A stretch of 43,249 nucleotides of DNA from Paracoccaceae bacterium (GTDB lineage: Bacteria > Pseudomonadota > Alphaproteobacteria > Rhodobacterales > Rhodobacteraceae): the NCBI GenBank assembly GCA_006226775.1, contig SBGD01000013.1, positions 1 to 43,249 on the forward strand, read 5' to 3'. Below the pieces are notes generated by a model that was not told the DNA's origin, made no database searches, and saw only the letters and a list, made by a program, of their open reading frames with translations. Position numbers and translations under genes: made by a program. Shown here in pieces: positions 1 through 6,861 of the stretch; within the stretch, counting starts at the first letter, position 1; each line of letters begins with the position of its first letter.

Positions 1-1340
1 CGCGCGCCTTTCGCACCCTGACCGATCCGGCGGATTGCGGGCCGGTCTGCCTCTCCTTCTGCCAGGACGTGCAGGCCGAGGCGCATGACTGGCCCGAGAG
101 CTTCTTTGCGCCGCGCATCTGGCGCCCGCGCCGGATCCGGCCCGACGAAATGGAACTGGCCGAGGTGGCGGACCTGATCCGCGGCGCGCGCCGTCCGGTG
201 ATCGTGGCCGGGGGCGGAGTGCATTATTCCGGCGCGACCGAGGCGCTGAAGGCCTTTGCCGAGGCGCATCACATCCCGGTGACCGAGACCCAGGCGGGCA
301 AATCCGCGCTGCCCTGGGACCATGCGCTGAACCTCGGGCCGATCGGCGTGACCGGGGGCGAGGCGGCCAATACGGTCTGCGCCGAGGCGGATGTGGTGAT
401 CGGTGTCGGCACACGGTTCCAGGACTTCACCACCGGGTCCTGGGGGCTGTTTGCCAACCCCGTGCGCCGGCTGATCTCGCTCAACGTGGCGGCTTATGAC
501 GCGATGAAACACGGGGCGGTGCCGCTTCTGGCCGATGCCCGCATCGGGCTGGAAGACCTGGGCGCCGCGCTCGAAGGCCACCGCGCGCCGGGCGGCATCG
601 AGGGGCTGAAATCCGACTGGTTCGCCAAGGTCGACCCGCTGACCGATGCCCCGGAGGAGGGCAACCAGCTTCCCACCGACATGCAGGTGGTGGGCGCGGT
701 GCAGCGCGCCGCCGGCGAGGACACCGTGGTGATGTGCGCCGCGGGCACCATGCCGGGCGAGTTGCACAAGCTGTGGAAGGCCGGCAGGCCGGGCAGCTAT
801 CACATGGAATACGGCTTTTCCTGCATGGGCTACGAGATCGCCGGCGCCATGGGCATCAAGATGGCCGAGCCCGAGCGCGACGTGATCTGCTTCACCGGCG
901 ACGGCACCTACATGATGGCCAACTCGGAAATGGCGACGGCGGCGATGATGGGCATTCCCTTCACCGTGGTGATCACCGACAACCGTGGCTTCGGCTGCAT
1001 CAACCGGCTGCAGATGGGCACCGGCGGGGCCGAGTTCAACAACCTGCTGGACCATACGATCCACGCGCAACCGTCGCGGATCGACTTTGCCAAGCATGCC
1101 GAGGCGATGGGCGCCACATCCGTCAAGGTGGGCTCGATCGCCGAGCTCGAAGAGGCGTTGGCCAAGCGGCACGCGGCGAAAGGCCCCTACGTGGTGGTGA
1201 TCGACACCGACCCCTATCCCTCGACCGAACATGGCGGGACCTGGTGGGATGTGGGCGTGCCCGAGGTCAGCACCCGCGCCGAGGTGCGCGACGCCTTTGC
1301 CCGCTACGCCGAGAACCGCAAGACCCAACGCGCGGATTGA
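1..1340 (+). CDS. iolD: 3D-(3,5/4)-trihydroxycyclohexane-1,2-dione hydrolase IolD, 5'-truncated
   Basis: This is the C-terminal part of the thiamine-diphosphate enzyme that opens the ring of the trione intermediate of myo-inositol breakdown to 5-deoxyglucuronate. The frame is open from base 3, and the residues before the first GTG (69) continue to read like IolD (a conserved QDVQAEA stretch), so the true start lies upstream of the window. About 446 codons are visible, against roughly 610-640 for the whole family. A central TPP-enzyme domain is followed by the cofactor-binding GDG motif (GDGTYMM, about 300 codons into the visible part) and its partner (ITDNRGFG). iolE begins 48 bases downstream, on the same strand. 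The family call is strong because gene order and sequence agree. Confidence 0.93.
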   Translation, partial: RAFRTLTDPADCGPVCLSFCQDVQAEAHDWPESFFAPRIWRPRRIRPDEMELAEVADLIRGARRPVIVAGGGVHYSGATEALKAFAEAHHIPVTETQAGKSALPWDHALNLGPIGVTGGEAANTVCAEADVVIGVGTRFQDFTTGSWGLFANPVRRLISLNVAAYDAMKHGAVPLLADARIGLEDLGAALEGHRAPGGIEGLKSDWFAKVDPLTDAPEEGNQLPTDMQVVGAVQRAAGEDTVVMCAAGTMPGELHKLWKAGRPGSYHMEYGFSCMGYEIAGAMGIKMAEPERDVICFTGDGTYMMANSEMATAAMMGIPFTVVITDNRGFGCINRLQMGTGGAEFNNLLDHTIHAQPSRIDFAKHAEAMGATSVKVGSIAELEEALAKRHAAKGPYVVVIDTDPYPSTEHGGTWWDVGVPEVSTRAEVRDAFARYAENRKTQRAD

Positions 1341-1388
1341 TCCGCGAGGGGCGTGGCGGCACGCCCCGCATCAGCAAGGATGACACCG

Positions 1389-2294
1389 ATGGCCGTGAAG
1401 ATAGGCATTTCCCTGATCGCCTGGCAGAACGACGACCTGCCCGATCTGACCCGCAACTACACCACCGAAGGCGCGATGGAGGATGCCGCGAAGATCGGCT
1501 ACCAGGGGGTCGAGCGCGGCCGAAGGATGCCCGCCGACACGCAAGGCCTGCGCGCCTATCTCGACCGCTACGGCGTGGCGCTTTGCGGCGGCTGGTGCTC
1601 GGGCGCGCTGATGACCAACGATCTGGCCACCGAGAAGGCGGCGATCCGCCAGCAGGTCGAACAATTCGCCGCCCTCGGCGCGCCCTGCATCGTCTATGCC
1701 GAATGCTCCAATACCGTGCAGGGCCAGCAGGAGACCCCGGTCAGCCAGCGCCCGAAGCTGACCCGTGACGAGGTGCTGGCCTATGCCGCGAAGCTCTCGG
1801 ACCTGGCGAAATGGGCGCGCGACGAGGGCGTCGTGCTGAGCTATCATCACCACATGGGCAGCATGATCGAGGATGCCGAGGATATCGACTGGCTGATGGA
1901 AGGCTCCGACCCGGCGCTGACGCTGCTCTATGACACCGGGCATCTGCATTTTGCCGGGGCCGATCCCCTGGCGGTGCTCGACAAATGGGGCGACCGGGTG
2001 CACCACGTCCACTTCAAGGACGTGCGCGAGACGGTGATCCGCGACATCCGCGCCCGCGACGGCAGTTTCCTCGATGCGGTGGCGGGCGGGGCCTTTACCG
2101 TGCCGGGCGATCCCGAGGGCTGCATCGATTTCCAGGCGGTGACCGACCGGCTCAAGGCGATGGCGTATCAAGGCTGGATCGTCGTCGAGGCCGAGCAGGA
2201 CCCGGCCAAGGCGCCGCCCTATGACTACTCGAAACTCGGCTACGAGCATATCCTCGAGATCTGCGCCCGCTCCGGCCTGACCATCGACCGTTAA
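1389..2294 (+). CDS. iolE: Myo-inosose-2 dehydratase IolE
   Basis: IolE dehydrates 2-keto-myo-inositol to the trione that IolD hydrolyses. It is a xylose-isomerase-like TIM-barrel protein of 301 residues, normal for the family. It starts KIGISLIAWQNDD and carries the metal- and substrate-site segments YHHHMGSMIE, YDTGHLHFAG and HHVHFKD, and ends with VVEAEQDP. The ATG at 1389 is chosen because an AAGGA ribosome site lies just upstream and because the family start is a few residues before the first beta strand. An in-frame codon at 1353 would add an unlike extension. It sits between iolD and iolB in one operon. Confidence 0.93.
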   Translation: MAVKIGISLIAWQNDDLPDLTRNYTTEGAMEDAAKIGYQGVERGRRMPADTQGLRAYLDRYGVALCGGWCSGALMTNDLATEKAAIRQQVEQFAALGAPCIVYAECSNTVQGQQETPVSQRPKLTRDEVLAYAAKLSDLAKWARDEGVVLSYHHHMGSMIEDAEDIDWLMEGSDPALTLLYDTGHLHFAGADPLAVLDKWGDRVHHVHFKDVRETVIRDIRARDGSFLDAVAGGAFTVPGDPEGCIDFQAVTDRLKAMAYQGWIVVEAEQDPAKAPPYDYSKLGYEHILEICARSGLTIDR

Positions 2295-2305
2295 GGAGAA
2301 CCGCC

Positions 2306-3112
2306 ATGCCCGACCTGCTTCGCAAACCCTTCGGCACCCGTGGCAAGGTGCATGAGATCACCCCCGAGAGCGCCGGATGGCGCCACGTCGGCTTCTCGCT
2401 CTATCGGCTGAAGGCCGGGGATACCGCCGCCGAGGCGACCGGCACGCGCGAGGTGATCCTCGTCATGGTCGAGGGCAAGGCGGCGATCCGCGGGGCCGGG
2501 CAGGACTGGGGTGTGCTGGGCGAGCGCATGAGCGTCTTCGAGAAATCGCCGCCGCATTGCCTCTACCTGCCGAACGGCAGCGACTGGAGCGCCGTGGCCG
2601 AGACCGATTGCGTGATCGCGGTCTGCTCGGCCCCGGGCAAGGGCGGGCACGCGGCGCGGCGCATCGGCCCCGAGGGCATCACCCTGACGGAACGCGGCCG
2701 CGGCACCAACACCCGCCACATCAACAACATCGCCATGGAGAACGAGGATTACGCCGACAGCCTGCTGGTGACCGAGGTCTTCACCCCCGCCGGCCACTGG
2801 TCCTCTTACCCCAGCCACCGCCACGACGAGGACGATTTTCCCCGCATCACCTATCTCGAGGAAACCTACTACCACCGCCTCAACCCCGCCTCGGGCTTCG
2901 GGGTGCAGCGGGTCTATACCGACGACGGCTCGCTGGACGAGACCATGGCGGTCAAGGACGGCGACGTGGTGCTGGTGCCCCGCGGCCACCACCCCTGCGG
3001 CGCGCCCTACGGCTTCGAGATGTACTACCTCAACGTCATGGCCGGCCCGCTGCGCAAATGGCGCTTCGTCGCGGCGCCGGAGGTGGAATGGATCATGGAA
3101 CGGGACGGGTGA
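2306..3112 (+). CDS. iolB: 5-deoxy-glucuronate isomerase IolB
   Basis: IolB isomerises 5-deoxy-glucuronate to 2-deoxy-5-keto-gluconate (DKG), the step after IolD. The 268-residue product is the usual length and shows the bicupin arrangement. The metal-binding SHRHDEDDFPR segment, followed by LEETYYHR, lies around residues 170-190, and a final GFEMYYLNVMAGP stretch is typical of the family. An AAGGAG ribosome site lies 11 bases after the iolE stop, which indicates tight translational coupling. It is the last iol gene here, and a repeat cluster follows before the convergent regulator. The later steps (iolC, iolJ, iolA) are not in the window. Confidence 0.94.
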   Translation: MPDLLRKPFGTRGKVHEITPESAGWRHVGFSLYRLKAGDTAAEATGTREVILVMVEGKAAIRGAGQDWGVLGERMSVFEKSPPHCLYLPNGSDWSAVAETDCVIAVCSAPGKGGHAARRIGPEGITLTERGRGTNTRHINNIAMENEDYADSLLVTEVFTPAGHWSSYPSHRHDEDDFPRITYLEETYYHRLNPASGFGVQRVYTDDGSLDETMAVKDGDVVLVPRGHHPCGAPYGFEMYYLNVMAGPLRKWRFVAAPEVEWIMERDG

Positions 3113-3126
3113 GCCGGGCGCACCCG

Positions 3127-3232
3127 CCCCGGACCTGATCCTGCCTGCCCCGGACTTGATCCGGCCTGCCCCGGACTTGATCCAGGAGGGCCTCTCCGCA
3201 AGCGGGCCAGGAGGTCCCGGATCAAGTCCGGG
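3127..3232. repeat. REP-like cluster of CCCGGACTTGATCC units, partly inverted
   Basis: Between the convergent iolB and LacI-type genes there are three direct copies of a roughly 21-base unit with the core CCGGACYTGATCC (about 3128-3185), then one inverted copy (CCCGGATCAAGTCCGGG, 3216-3232). The last direct copy and the inverted copy can fold into a long hairpin. It could act as a bidirectional terminator or be a member of a dispersed intergenic repeat family; the single window cannot tell these apart. Confidence 0.7.
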
Positions 3233-3243
3233 ACGCGGCGCGC

Positions 3244-4272
3244 TTACAGCGAATCCGGCGCCAGGAGATCGGGGCGCAGGTAGTGCTGGCTCGATCCCGA
3301 AACCCCGCCCCGGGCGGCGTCGGCCATGAGAGCCACCAGATCGCGGCAGAGCTTTTCCAGCGGCGTGGCGATGATCAGGCTGACGTAGCGCTCGGCCAGT
3401 GCCGCGCGGCTTTCCGCCGTCACCTCGTTGACCACCAGCGCCACCTTGCCCGGCGGGCGCACTTCGCGCAGCGCCGCAATCGCGCCCTCCATGCCGCCCC
3501 CCGCCACGTAGATGCCGCGCAGGTCGCCGTGCCGGTCCAGCAGGTCGAGCACCGCCTCGTAGGTGACCTGCCGCGTCTCGAGGTTCACCGTGGCATCCAG
3601 CAGCGCAAGCTGCGGCGCGTGGTCCCGGAGGTAGCTGCGCAACCCGGTCTCGCGCAGGATATGCCCGTGCCAGCGGTTGCCGCCGATGAAGACGGCAACC
3701 TTGCCCGCGCCTTTCGCCTGCAAGCCGATCATCCATCCCGCAATCCGCCCCACCTTGAGGTTGTCGAGCCCGACATAGCCTTGCTGCAGGCTCGCGGCGG
3801 CATCGTTGAGCACCGAGAACACCGGCTTGCCCCGGGCCTGCAACTGCCGGATCGTCTCGGACAGGCTGGAATGGGTGATCGCCGAGGTTGCCAGCACATC
3901 GACATGTTCCGAGATCGCCTGCAACGCCGTCGCGAAATCGGCCGGCGACTGCGAGGCCGAAAAGCGGATGTCACAGCTTCCGCGGATGTCGCGGCACCCG
4001 GCCACGGCGGCCTCGAGCCTGGCGGCGAAGTTGCGGTAGAACTCCTGCGAGGGCTTGTGCAGGACGAAGCCGAAGCGCACCGGCGGGTGCTCGGCATCGC
4101 GCCGCTCGGCATCGCGCCTGCCGGTCGGATAGCCGATGCGCGCGGCGGCCTCGAGCACGCGCGCCACCGTGGCCTCGCGCACCCCGGGCCGGTTGTTGAG
4201 CACGCGGTCGACCGTGGCACTGCCGACATCCGCGGCGCGGGCCAGGTCCTTCACGGTAGGGCGTCGCGCCAT
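3244..4272 (-). CDS. LacI-family transcriptional regulator
   Basis: This is a repressor-type regulator of 342 residues. An N-terminal LacI helix-turn-helix (TVKDLARAADVGSATVDRVLNNRPGV, in two overlapping pieces) covers about residues 4-30, with the hinge region to about 55. A periplasmic-binding-protein-like effector domain follows to the end. The ATG at 4272 is preferred: AAGGCGG lies five bases upstream and the HTH follows immediately. In-frame ATGs at 4296 and 4299 are possible. It is convergent with iolB and divergent from the mocDE-like pair, so inositol or a methylated or aminated inositol is the obvious ligand candidate, but this is inference. A short duplication (RRDAE twice) sits in the linker near residue 60. 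Confidence 0.88.
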   Translation of the reverse strand: MARRPTVKDLARAADVGSATVDRVLNNRPGVREATVARVLEAAARIGYPTGRRDAERRDAEHPPVRFGFVLHKPSQEFYRNFAARLEAAVAGCRDIRGSCDIRFSASQSPADFATALQAISEHVDVLATSAITHSSLSETIRQLQARGKPVFSVLNDAAASLQQGYVGLDNLKVGRIAGWMIGLQAKGAGKVAVFIGGNRWHGHILRETGLRSYLRDHAPQLALLDATVNLETRQVTYEAVLDLLDRHGDLRGIYVAGGGMEGAIAALREVRPPGKVALVVNEVTAESRAALAERYVSLIIATPLEKLCRDLVALMADAARGGVSGSSQHYLRPDLLAPDSL

Positions 4273-4333
4273 CTGTCCGCCTTGGTGTGATTGCATCATT
4301 CCGCACCCGAGATTGATGTGATCTGATGTAAAA

Positions 4334-4351
4334 TGCAACGGCGCGTTCGCA
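4334..4351. promoter_or_regulatory. Candidate LacI-type operator
   Basis: TGCAACGGCGCGTTCGCA is an imperfect palindrome with a perfect AACG-GCG-CGTT core (4337-4347). It lies in the 136-base divergent interval between the LacI-family gene and the desaturase gene. Position and symmetry suit an operator for the adjacent regulator; no second copy was found near iolD because that promoter is outside the window. Confidence 0.35.
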
Positions 4352-4408
4352 CAAACCGGCGCCTGCGATGTATCTTTCGGACAACCGCTGCTTTTCCGGG
4401 AGGAGACC

Positions 4409-5488
4409 ATGACCAAGCGCGACTATTCCCTGCTGGGCCCCGAGGCCCGGCGCGCCGTCGAGACCGGGCTGGCGACCGCCCAATGGTATCACACCGAGAT
4501 CCCCCGCAAGGAGATGAAGGCGCTGATGCAACGTTCGGACCAGCCGGCGATCCGCGACACGGTCCTCCTGTTCGGATCGATGCTGGTGCTGGCCGCGATC
4601 GGTATCGCGCTCTGGCCGTCCTGGGCTTCGGCGCCGTTCTGGCTGGGCTACGGCGTGCTCTATTGCTCGGCGATGGACAGCCGCTGGCACGAATGCGGCC
4701 ATGGCACCGCCTTCCGGACGCCGTGGATGAACAACGTCCTTTACCAGATCGCCTCGTTCTGCATGGTGCGCAACCCGGTGGAATGGCGCTGGAGCCATGC
4801 GCGGCACCACACCGACACGGTCATCGTCGGGCGCGACCCCGAGATCGTCGCCATGCGCCCGCCCGCGCTGCTGCGCATCTTCCTGAACTTCTTCGGCATT
4901 CTCGATGCGCTGACCGGCTGGAAACGGATGCTGCTGAACGCCGCCGGGCGGATCGACCCCGCCGAGGCCAGTTTCATCCCCGAGCCGGAGCAGCCCAAGG
5001 TGATCCGCGTCGCCCGTATCTGGGTGCTGATCTACGCCGCGACCCTGGGGCTGGCGCTCTGGATGCAGTCGATCCTGCCGCTGATGCTGATCGGCCTGCC
5101 GCGGCTTTATGGCGCCTGGCATCATGTGCTGACCGGCCTGATGCAACATGCCGGGCTGGCCGAGGATGTGCTCGACCACCGGCTCAACAGCCGCACGGTC
5201 TACATCAACCCGGTCAGCCGCTTCATCTACTGGAACATGAACTACCACGTCGAACATCACATGTTCCCGATGGTGCCCTATCACCGGCTTCCCGAGTTGC
5301 ACGAAAAGATCAAGCACGACCTGCCGGCGGCCAATCCCTCGATGCTCGACGCCTACCGCGAGATCTGGCCCGCGCTGAAACGCCAGCTGCGCTACGAGGA
5401 TCATTTCATCAAGCGCGCTTTGCCCGCCACCGCGCGGCCCTATCGCGAAGACCTGCACGCGGCAGCACTCAGCGCCCCGGCCGCCTGA
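4409..5488 (+). CDS. Fatty-acid-desaturase-like membrane di-iron oxygenase, MocD-like
   Basis: This is a 359-residue membrane-bound di-iron monooxygenase of the fatty acid desaturase/AlkB superfamily. Three histidine boxes are visible: HECGH at residues 94-98, HARHH at 130-134 and HVEHH at 280-284. Hydrophobic segments lie at about 52-85 and 203-235. A GGGAGGAG ribosome site precedes the ATG. The next gene is a Rieske ferredoxin that would supply electrons. This pairing resembles MocD/MocE of rhizopine (3-O-methyl-scyllo-inosamine) catabolism, where the oxygenase is thought to act in demethylation. The iol genes alongside support an inositol-related substrate, but lipid or hydrocarbon hydroxylation remains possible. 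Confidence 0.85.
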   Translation: MTKRDYSLLGPEARRAVETGLATAQWYHTEIPRKEMKALMQRSDQPAIRDTVLLFGSMLVLAAIGIALWPSWASAPFWLGYGVLYCSAMDSRWHECGHGTAFRTPWMNNVLYQIASFCMVRNPVEWRWSHARHHTDTVIVGRDPEIVAMRPPALLRIFLNFFGILDALTGWKRMLLNAAGRIDPAEASFIPEPEQPKVIRVARIWVLIYAATLGLALWMQSILPLMLIGLPRLYGAWHHVLTGLMQHAGLAEDVLDHRLNSRTVYINPVSRFIYWNMNYHVEHHMFPMVPYHRLPELHEKIKHDLPAANPSMLDAYREIWPALKRQLRYEDHFIKRALPATARPYREDLHAAALSAPAA

Positions 5489-5511
5489 CCCAAGACGAAA
5501 GGACACCCCCC

Positions 5512-5823
5512 ATGGCCCAATGGATCGACGCCTGCGCGACCGACGACATCGACGAGGAAGACCTGATCCGGTTCGATCACGGCGACCGGACCTTCGCGAT
5601 CTATCGCAGCCCGAAGGACGAGTATTTCTGCACCGACGGGCTGTGTACCCACGAGCAGGTGCATCTCGAAGACGGGCTGGTGATGGATTACGTGATCGAA
5701 TGCCCCAAGCACAACGGCCAGTTCGACTACCGCACCGGCGAGGCAAAACGCGCGCCGGTCTGCGTCAACCTTGCCACCTACCCGGTCAAGGTGGAAGACG
5801 GCCGGGTTTTCGTCGAGATCTGA
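5512..5823 (+). CDS. mocE: MocE-type Rieske [2Fe-2S] ferredoxin
   Basis: A 103-residue soluble electron carrier. The Rieske cluster ligands are plain: C45-T-H47 and C64-P-K-H67, the latter inside ECPKHNGQFDYRTGEA. The start ATG has GAAAGGA upstream and follows the oxygenase stop by 23 bases, so the two genes are almost certainly co-transcribed and form an oxygenase-ferredoxin pair. The reductase that should complete the chain (MocF in rhizopine users) is absent from the window. The symbol follows the family name; the actual substrate of the system is not shown by the sequence. Confidence 0.88.
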   Translation: MAQWIDACATDDIDEEDLIRFDHGDRTFAIYRSPKDEYFCTDGLCTHEQVHLEDGLVMDYVIECPKHNGQFDYRTGEAKRAPVCVNLATYPVKVEDGRVFVEI

Positions 5824-5830
5824 ACCGCGG

Positions 5831-5852
5831 GCCGGGGCGTCATGTCCCCGGC
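5831..5852 (+). terminator. Possible terminator after mocE
   Basis: GCCGGGG (5831-5837) and CCCCGGC (5846-5852) form a perfect 7-bp stem with an 8-base loop, starting 8 bases after the mocE stop. There is no T tract, so it may only pause or stabilise the transcript. Confidence 0.4.
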
Positions 5853-5986
5853 TGCACTCCGCGGCGGGCGTGGTTTAACATAACGCGGATTATGGGTGGC
5901 GGCTCTTTGGCCGGGGCACAGTCCCAACCGCGGCGCGACATTTCCGCTGTCTGGGCCTCCTGCCCGCTCCGAAGCCGCGGGGTTCC

Positions 5987-6000
5987 GGGGCGCCCGCCCC
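5987..6000 (-). terminator. Possible terminator after the CcdB-like gene
   Basis: A GGGGCG-CC-CGCCCC hairpin lies directly after the stop of the minus-strand toxin-like gene. It is compact and GC-rich, with no clear T run on the minus strand. Confidence 0.3.
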
Positions 6001-6002
6001 GC

Positions 6003-6296
6003 TCAAACCCCGTCGATCAGGATATCCAGCGCGCGTTTGAGCGCGTCGCGATGGTCGGCCAGCGATCCCACCACGGTCTGCAATTCGGTCCCCGGAACGG
6101 CGGCCAGCTCCTGCACGCGCACGATCCACATCGCGCCCTCGACCTCGACCAGCGGCGTCAGACCTGGAAAGGCGGTGTAGCGCCCGGCCTCGCGCAGGGG
6201 GGCGACGATCCGGGTCGCCTCGATGCCGATCAGGTCGGTCTGCAGATCCACGACCAACTGACCGCCGCGCAGGCGGAACAGGTCGAATTGCGCCAT
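6003..6296 (-). CDS. ccdB: CcdB-like toxin
   Basis: A 97-residue protein of the CcdB family, which poisons DNA gyrase. It begins AQFDLFRLRGG, contains VVDLQTDLIGIEATRIVAPL and ends in an amphipathic helix (RDALKRALDILIDGV), the layout of CcdB, whose last residues carry the killing activity. Length agrees with the family (about 100). It starts 12 bases after the stop of the CcdA-like gene, giving the normal antitoxin-first order. On a repABC replicon it probably acts as a post-segregational stability module. Confidence 0.85.
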   Translation of the reverse strand: MAQFDLFRLRGGQLVVDLQTDLIGIEATRIVAPLREAGRYTAFPGLTPLVEVEGAMWIVRVQELAAVPGTELQTVVGSLADHRDALKRALDILIDGV

Positions 6297-6308
6297 CCCG
6301 GTCGCGTC

Positions 6309-6530
6309 CTAGAAACTTCTGTATTGCGCCAGGGGCAGGCCCTCGCGGGCCACCTCCTCGGCATAGGCGCGGATCGCGGCGCGGTTCTCCGCGCGCCACA
6401 GCCGATTGCGCTCGGCCTTGGCGGCCTCGGAAATCGCCGTCTCGGCAAGACGCGACATGTTGAGGCCAAGCGCCCGGGCCGCCGCGGCGACCTCGGCATC
6501 CAGCGTCAGGTTGACCTTGACCCGTGCCAT
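6309..6530 (-). CDS. ccdA: CcdA-like antitoxin
   Basis: A 73-residue antitoxin with an N-terminal ribbon-helix-helix region (ARVKVNLTLDAEVAAAARAL) for operator binding and a charged C-terminal tail (NRLWRAENRAAIRAYAEE) that would wrap the toxin. The ATG at 6530 has GGGAGGC upstream; a longer in-frame extension to 6596 lacks family resemblance. The short region upstream (6531-6600), including CATACGTATG, is the likely autoregulated promoter. Paired with the following ccdB-like gene. Confidence 0.85.
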   Translation of the reverse strand: MARVKVNLTLDAEVAAAARALGLNMSRLAETAISEAAKAERNRLWRAENRAAIRAYAEEVAREGLPLAQYRSF

Positions 6531-6602
6531 ATGAGCCTCCCGCACCATACGTATGACGCAGGAGTATAACCCGGGCGCCCCTTTGCGACAAGGCACGGCC
6601 GT

Positions 6603-6854
6603 TCAGCCGCCCTTGAGCTGTTGCATCAGGTAGATCTCGCTGCCGGGGGTGACCGGGGCGTGACGGTCGGGCACCATCTCGCCGTCGATCACCACCGAGA
6701 CCCCGGCCTCGATGATCGGCTCAAGCCCGGGGTAGGCCGCGACCAGCGCCGCGAGGGCGCCGCCGACGGTGGTGGCCTCGACCTCCACCACCCGCGCGCC
6801 CTCGGTAAAGCGGGTCAGGCCGGACCACAGGTGCACCGATACTTTCTGCGTCAT
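6603..6854 (-). CDS. MoaD/ThiS-family small beta-grasp protein
   Basis: An 83-residue ubiquitin-like protein ending in the diagnostic Gly-Gly (QQLKGG). That terminus is adenylated and thiocarboxylated in MoaD and ThiS. It contains the EVEATTVGGALAALVAAYPGL segment typical of MoaD-like proteins. The start at 6854 is seven bases past the stop of the molybdenum-hydroxylase large subunit, so it is the last gene of that operon. It may supply sulfur for the molybdenum cofactor (for example the terminal sulfido ligand) or serve a dedicated maturation step. Which partner enzyme charges it is not visible. Confidence 0.8.
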   Translation of the reverse strand: MTQKVSVHLWSGLTRFTEGARVVEVEATTVGGALAALVAAYPGLEPIIEAGVSVVIDGEMVPDRHAPVTPGSEIYLMQQLKGG

Positions 6855-6861
6855 GCCCGGA

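Noticed and set aside
3713-4229. Frames overlapping the LacI-type gene in other phases
   Set aside because: Shadow frames without ribosome sites; the HTH and effector domain are in the annotated frame.
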